Assembly: GCA_946182865.1 (NCBI GenBank)
Contig: CAMHAV010000008.1
Span: forward strand, 1-38,220
Length of the DNA stretch: 38,220 nucleotides
Origin: an uncultured Clostridia bacterium
Lineage (GTDB): Bacteria > Bacillota > Clostridia > Oscillospirales > Acutalibacteraceae
Reading direction: 5' to 3'
The position numbers and the translations under genes are program-made. Within the stretch, counting starts at the first letter, position 1. Every line of letters starts with the position of its first letter. The notes under the pieces are model-generated. The model was not told the origin of the DNA. It ran no database searches and saw only the letters and a list, made by a program, of their open reading frames with translations. Shown one piece after another: positions 34,334 through 38,220 of the stretch.

Positions 34334-34954
34334 ATGAAACCTCGTTCTGTGATTCCCATGCAGGTGGCAAAATTCGGAACGATCGCGCTGTCCGCCGTCT
34401 TCTGCGCGGTGGGTCTCCTCATGATCGCGGTTCCCGAAAAGATGCTTCCCGCGTGGGTGGATTTCTTCGGCGTCGCCATGATGATTTTCGGCGTGATCAA
34501 GCTGGTGGGGTACTTTTCCAAGGATCTCTACCGCCTGGCGTTTCAGTATGATCTGCCATTCGGCATTCTGATGATTGCACTGGGCTTCATCACCACCGTC
34601 AAATCCGACAGCGTGCTGTATTTCCTGTGCATCGCGCTGGGGATTTCCATTTTGGCGGACGGGCTGTTTAAAATGCAGATTGCCATTGACGCCAAACGCT
34701 TCGGCATCGGCGCGTGGTGGCTGATCGTAGTGCTGGCGGCGGCCGCCGGAGCCATCGGACTGCTGCTGGTCTTTCGTCCGGCGGAAAGCCTGCGCGTAAT
34801 GACGATTCTTCTCGGCGCGTCGCTGCTGGCGGACGGCATATTGAATATGTGCGTCGCCATCAGCACCGTCAAGATTATCCGTCACCAGATGCCGGATGAC
34901 ATCGGGATGCCGGACGACATCGGGATGCTGGATGTCATTGACGCGGCGGAATGA
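34334..34954 (+). CDS. DUF308/HdeD-family membrane protein
   Basis: Integral membrane protein of 206 aa with six helices in paired hairpins, as in HdeD (acid-resistance) proteins; the role in Firmicutes is unknown. The DUF308 repeats are visible as AVPEKMLPAWVDFFGVAMMIFGVIKL, then VLYFLCIALGISILADGLFK and RVMTILLGASLLADGILNM, quoted in part. AAAGGAG lies about 9 bases before ATG. The C-terminus carries a short duplication (MPDDIGMPDDIGML). Divergent from the MMPL operon. Confidence 0.88.
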   Translation: MKPRSVIPMQVAKFGTIALSAVFCAVGLLMIAVPEKMLPAWVDFFGVAMMIFGVIKLVGYFSKDLYRLAFQYDLPFGILMIALGFITTVKSDSVLYFLCIALGISILADGLFKMQIAIDAKRFGIGAWWLIVVLAAAAGAIGLLLVFRPAESLRVMTILLGASLLADGILNMCVAISTVKIIRHQMPDDIGMPDDIGMLDVIDAAE

Positions 34955-34970
34955 TTGATTCGGGCACCGA

Positions 34971-35030
34971 CAAAAGACCCGTACAGAGCGGTCACTTTCA
35001 TGTGAAACCGTCCTGTACGGGTCTTTTGTT
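34971..35030. terminator. Bidirectional terminator
   Basis: AAAAGACCCGTACAG pairs with CTGTACGGGTCTTTT with an inner CGGT/ACCG stem; T tracts on both strands. Serves the DUF308 gene and the amino acid importer operon. Confidence 0.92.
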
Positions 35031-35069
35031 TTCTCTTTTATTTTCTCTCAGTGATGTTTTTATACGCTA

Positions 35070-35963
35070 TCAGTCTACTACGCCGCCCTCTACCACGAGG
35101 TTGTCAGGATTGGCTGCCGAACCGTAGACGGAAGCGAGGGTCGCTTCGTAATCGGCATGGAAGAAGTTCTCTTCGCCAAGGGCTTTGATCTCGTCATTGA
35201 GCCAGTTGAGCAGGGAGGCGTTGCCCTTCTGCACGGCGGGCGCAATGGTGTCGGCACTGCCCAGCGCGTCAATGCCTACCGTGTAGCCGGGATTGACAAT
35301 CGCCCACGCAAGCACCTCCGTGTTGTCGGTGGAGAAAGCGTCGCCGCGTCCCTGGAGCAGGGCGTTGTAGGCGTCGGCGTACTCGTCGTATTTCTGGAGC
35401 TTCACATCGGGTTCGTTCTTTTCAAAATAGGTTTCGGCGGTGGTACCCTTGACCACGATAAGGGTCTTGTCTTTGAGGTCGTCAATGCTCTTGACCACGG
35501 CGCTGTCGGGAGACACCACGCCCAGCTTGACTTTCATATAGGGCAGGGCGAAGTCCACCTTCTCGGCGCGTTCCTCGGTCACGGTGAAGTTGGCGAGGAC
35601 AATATCCACCTTGCCGGTCGCGGCGTATTCCACACGGCTGGCGGGGTCGGTGGAGACATATTCGACGTCAACGCCCAAATCCTTGCCGATTCTCTCCGCA
35701 AAATACACATCGTAGCCCTGGTATTTTCCGTTTTCATCCACATAGCCAAAGGGGGCCTTGTCGCTGAATACGCCGATGACCACCTTGCCGCTCTCCTTGA
35801 TCTCGTCAACCGTGCGATAGGAGGCTTTGGTCTGACCGTTGCTGCCGCTGTTATCGCTTCCGCTCACTTTGCTGTCGGAACCGGAGCAGGAGGCGAGTGC
35901 GCCTACCGCGAGAACGGCGGAAAGGGAAAGGGCTGCTATTTTTTGTATAAAATTGTATTTCAT
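35070..35963 (-). CDS. Amino acid ABC transporter substrate-binding lipoprotein
   Basis: Extracytoplasmic binding protein of 297 aa. Signal sequence with lipobox LASC, then a Ser/Gly-rich linker and an SBP_bac_3 domain (about 55-285) with GVFSDKAPFGYVDENGKYQGYDVYFAERIGKDL-type ligand-binding start (quoted: KAPFGYVDENGKYQGYDVY). The ending is EENFFHADYEATLA. ATG 35963 with AAAGGA 9 bases upstream is preferred over 35981. The family binds polar amino acids; glutamate, glutamine, cystine or aspartate are all possible. Confidence 0.92.
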   Translation of the reverse strand: MKYNFIQKIAALSLSAVLAVGALASCSGSDSKVSGSDNSGSNGQTKASYRTVDEIKESGKVVIGVFSDKAPFGYVDENGKYQGYDVYFAERIGKDLGVDVEYVSTDPASRVEYAATGKVDIVLANFTVTEERAEKVDFALPYMKVKLGVVSPDSAVVKSIDDLKDKTLIVVKGTTAETYFEKNEPDVKLQKYDEYADAYNALLQGRGDAFSTDNTEVLAWAIVNPGYTVGIDALGSADTIAPAVQKGNASLLNWLNDEIKALGEENFFHADYEATLASVYGSAANPDNLVVEGGVVD

Positions 35964-35977
35964 GATATATTTTCCTT

Positions 35978-36733
35978 TCATTGTTTATTGAATTCAAAAG
36001 TCTGCAAAAAGTCTTTGGCTCTCTGTGTGCGGGGATGGGTAAAGAATTCCTCGGCGGGCAGGTTTTCCAGAATCTTTCCCTCGTCGAGGAATACGATCCG
36101 GTCAGCGACCGCGCGGGCAAATCCCATTTCATGGGTAACGATCAGCATGGTCATGCCGCCTTGGGCAAGCTCCAGCATTACGTCGAGCACCTCCCGCACC
36201 ATTTCGGGGTCGAGCGCGGCGGTCACTTCGTCAAAGAGCATGATTTCGGGATTGACGCAGAGCGCCCGCACGATGGCGACGCGCTGCTTTTGTCCGCCCG
36301 ACAGCTCGCGGGGATACGCCTTGCGCTTTTCCCAGAGTCCCACGCGCAGCAGAAGCTGCTCTGCCTCTGTCCGCGCGTCCTCCTTGGTGCGCTTCTGCAC
36401 CTTAATGGGCGCAAGGGTCACGTTGTCGAGGATATTTTTGTGCGGGAAAAGATCGTAGCTCTGGAACACCATGCCGATCTTTTGCCGCAGACGGGTCAGA
36501 TTTTTCGCGCCGGGGGTGATGGCCTCGCCGTCGATGAGAATGCTGCCGCCGTCGATGGGTTCCAGACCGTTGATGCAGCGCAGCAGCGTGCTTTTGCCGC
36601 AGCCGGACGAACCGAGAATCACGACCACTTCGCCCTTGCGGACGGTCAGATCCACGCCGTCGAGAATCACGTCGTCACCGAATTTTTTCTGTAAGCCCGC
36701 AATTTCGAGCTGAATGGTTTCTTCTGCCGCCAC
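35978..36733 (-). CDS. Polar amino acid ABC transporter ATPase (GlnQ/HisP type)
   Basis: ATPase of 251 aa. Walker A GSSGCGKS (41-48), Q loop GMVFQSYDLFPH, signature ELSGGQKQRVAIVRAL, Walker B IMLFDEVTAALDPEMV and H loop VTHEMGFARAVADRI are all present. Start is GTG 36733 with GGAGGTGA 5 bases upstream, itself overlapping the permease stop. Note DEVTAALDP in place of the more usual DEPTSALDP. Confidence 0.95.
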   Translation of the reverse strand: MAAEETIQLEIAGLQKKFGDDVILDGVDLTVRKGEVVVILGSSGCGKSTLLRCINGLEPIDGGSILIDGEAITPGAKNLTRLRQKIGMVFQSYDLFPHKNILDNVTLAPIKVQKRTKEDARTEAEQLLLRVGLWEKRKAYPRELSGGQKQRVAIVRALCVNPEIMLFDEVTAALDPEMVREVLDVMLELAQGGMTMLIVTHEMGFARAVADRIVFLDEGKILENLPAEEFFTHPRTQRAKDFLQTFEFNKQ

Positions 36734-36739
36734 GGCAAG

Positions 36740-37414
36740 TCACCTCCAACGCTTTTCGAGAGTTCTGGCCAGCAGCGATATCGGCCAGCAGGCGAGAAAA
36801 TACAGGATAAACACCGCGCCGTAAACCCACAGCGACGCGGTGGGATAGGCAAAGCGGTTCACGTCAATGATCTGCTTGCCCACCTTGAGCACCTCCGTGA
36901 TACCGATGAGCACCACCAGGCTGGTGGTCTTGATCATGCGGGTGGTCAGATTGATGGTGGGAGGCAGCAACCGGCGCAGCGTCTGGGGCAGGATGATATG
37001 GGCAAAGGTCTGCCATTTCGTCATGCCGAGCGCCGCCGCGCTGTCGTATTGGTGCTTGGGAATGCTTTGCAGCGCGCCGCGCACCAAATCCCCCATCTCT
37101 GCCGTTCCCCACAGCGTAAAGACCAGCACCGCGCTGAAATCCGCCGACCAGTTCCAGCCGAAGGCCCTTGTCACGCCGAAATAGGCGATAAAGAGCAGCA
37201 CCAACTGGGGCATGATTCTGACAAATTCCAGATACACGCGGCTGACGGCTTTTGCCAGCGGATGCCGCAGCGTCATGAACATACCAAGGAGTATGCCGAG
37301 GGGAATGGAGAGCAGCACCGCCAGCAGGCTGATGCGCATAGTGACCCACAGTCCCTCTATCAGCCGGGCAAAATTTCTGCCTAAAAAGAGGACGTTAATT
37401 CCCGAAGCCTGCAT
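36740..37414 (-). CDS. Polar amino acid ABC transporter permease
   Basis: HisM/GlnP-type permease of 224 aa with about five helices. The EAA-type loop is SAAALGMTKWQTFAHIILPQTLRR. AAGGAGG 7 bases before ATG 37414 fixes the start; the ORF-track start at 37504 is inside the next gene. It overlaps the upstream permease gene by 20 bases. Confidence 0.93.
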   Translation of the reverse strand: MQASGINVLFLGRNFARLIEGLWVTMRISLLAVLLSIPLGILLGMFMTLRHPLAKAVSRVYLEFVRIMPQLVLLFIAYFGVTRAFGWNWSADFSAVLVFTLWGTAEMGDLVRGALQSIPKHQYDSAAALGMTKWQTFAHIILPQTLRRLLPPTINLTTRMIKTTSLVVLIGITEVLKVGKQIIDVNRFAYPTASLWVYGAVFILYFLACWPISLLARTLEKRWR

Positions 37415-38063
37415 GGCGCAGCCTCCTTTCGAGAAGCGTGGCGGCGACTGAAACCGGCAGCAGAATGACCAGATACGCCACCACCAGCATGGTGAGCGCC
37501 TCATCCGTCCGGTAATACAGACCGATCAGGTCTTTGGCCACATACATCAGGTCCGCCAGCGCAATGCCGCTGACCACGGAGGTTTCTTTGATAAGAAAAA
37601 TGACATTCGCGCATATGCCGGGCACCGACACCGCCAAAGCCTGCGGAAAGATGATCTCCTTCATGGTGAGCCACCGTCCGAAGCCGAGGCTGGCGGCGGA
37701 TTCCGCCTGCGATTTGTCGATAGATTCCAGTCCGCTGCGCAGCGTTTCCGCCATATAGCTGCCGCCTAAAAAGGCGATGCCGATGACAGCGCACGCTTCG
37801 CCGCTGAGGACAATACCGATATTCGGCAGTCCGAAATAGAGAAAGAAGAGCTGCACGAGCAGCGGCGTGTTGCGGCTGAGTTCGATATAGACCGCTATCA
37901 CCCGGCGCAGCACCGGCACGCGGTAATACAGCGCCGCCGAACAGACCATGCCCACGAGCAGGGCAAAGAGAATGCCCCAGAAGGCGATATATACCGTCAG
38001 CTTTGCCGCTTCCACATAAAGCGGCGCATACCGCGCGATAAATTCCCAGTCGAGTCGGGTCAT
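37395..38063 (-). CDS. Polar amino acid ABC transporter permease, first gene of the operon
   Basis: Permease of 222 aa, paralogue of the next gene; together they form the heterodimeric channel. The EAA loop is ESAASLGFGRWLTMKEIIFPQALAVSVPG-like (quoted: AASLGFGRWLTMKEIIFPQA). AAAGGAG 9 bases before ATG 38063 is the start; the ORF-track start at 38123 lies in the tandem repeat and is not used. The operon order is permease, permease, ATPase, binding protein. Confidence 0.93.
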   Translation of the reverse strand: MTRLDWEFIARYAPLYVEAAKLTVYIAFWGILFALLVGMVCSAALYYRVPVLRRVIAVYIELSRNTPLLVQLFFLYFGLPNIGIVLSGEACAVIGIAFLGGSYMAETLRSGLESIDKSQAESAASLGFGRWLTMKEIIFPQALAVSVPGICANVIFLIKETSVVSGIALADLMYVAKDLIGLYYRTDEALTMLVVAYLVILLPVSVAATLLERRLRHAGFGN

Positions 38064-38082
38064 GTCGGTTCTCTCCTTTCCG

Positions 38083-38220
38083 GTTGAGCGTTCGCATTCG
38101 CTCACTGAGTTGAGCGTTCGCATTCGCTCACTGAGTTGGGCGTTCGCATTCGCTCACTGAGTTGGGCGTTCGCATTCGCTCACTGAGTTGAGCGTTCGCA
38201 TTCGCTCACTGAGTTGGGCG
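38083..38220. repeat. 26-bp tandem repeat, at least five copies
   Basis: Units of GTTGRGCGTTCGCATTCGCT plus CACTGA repeat at exactly 26 bp to the window edge, with only A/G at position 5 varying. Each unit has a TGAGCG/CGCTCA inverted repeat. It lies 20 bases upstream of the amino acid importer start, so the promoter must lie inside or beyond it. Confidence 0.95.

Noticed and set aside
35157-36458. 433-aa plus-strand ORF
   Set aside because: Antisense to the amino acid binding protein and ATPase genes.
38083-38220. Possible CRISPR array at the window end
   Set aside because: The 26-bp units are directly adjacent with no unique spacers.

Overview
The window looks like a chromosomal segment of a spore-forming Clostridia bacterium, probably of the Oscillospiraceae/Ruminococcaceae type. 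The reasons are a spoVA gene, strong AGGAGG-type ribosome binding sites, several TTG and GTG starts, tRNAs with encoded CCA, sortase-type surface anchoring, and gut-Clostridia families (DUF4349, DUF6630, Nif11-like peptide, COG4586/4587/3694 exporters). No phage, plasmid or CRISPR locus was seen. Taxonomy is inferred from gene content only.

Layout. 1-7.1 kb holds small membrane and housekeeping genes: a membrane-anchored protein, a DedA/TVP38 protein, a DUF4349 lipoprotein, a Nif11-like small protein, rsmA (ksgA), a repeat-bearing membrane protein, a DUF3789-like small protein and a DUF6630 protein. Two copies of a 163-bp hairpin repeat lie here. 7.2-10.3 kb has a lone spoVAE behind a sigma-G-like promoter, divergent from a very unusual TIR-domain protein with a long disordered, lysine-rich tail. 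10.3-13.7 kb is an ABC exporter operon that also encodes its histidine kinase and response regulator. 13.95-14.28 kb is a tRNA-Leu/Ser/Ser operon.

14.3-16.8 kb is bracketed by two copies of a 57-bp terminator repeat. It carries a sortase-anchored surface protein with twelve GEGGT repeats. The original start of this gene appears to have been split by a 99-bp MITE-like insertion. 16.8-22 kb is a two-ATPase, two-permease ABC-2 exporter operon next to a LytTR/GHKL two-component pair whose kinase has no membrane domain.

22-28.7 kb is a complete F1Fo ATP synthase operon, atpI-B-E-F-H-A-G-D-C, read leftward from a strong promoter. Its c subunit has a two-carboxylate, Na+-type ion site and its epsilon subunit lacks the C-terminal helical domain. 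29-34.1 kb holds a TetR regulator, a palindromic MITE with a perfect 10-bp target duplication, a DUF-type exported repeat protein and an MMPL transporter. 34.3-35 kb is a DUF308/HdeD protein. 35-38.1 kb is a polar amino acid ABC importer, with its operon upstream region running into a 26-bp tandem repeat at the window edge.

The most interesting signals are the MITE that split the surface-protein start, the 163-bp hairpin repeats with compensatory base changes, the degenerate TIR protein, and the ATP synthase c/epsilon combination. I found no clear multi-gene novel defence or biosynthetic system.
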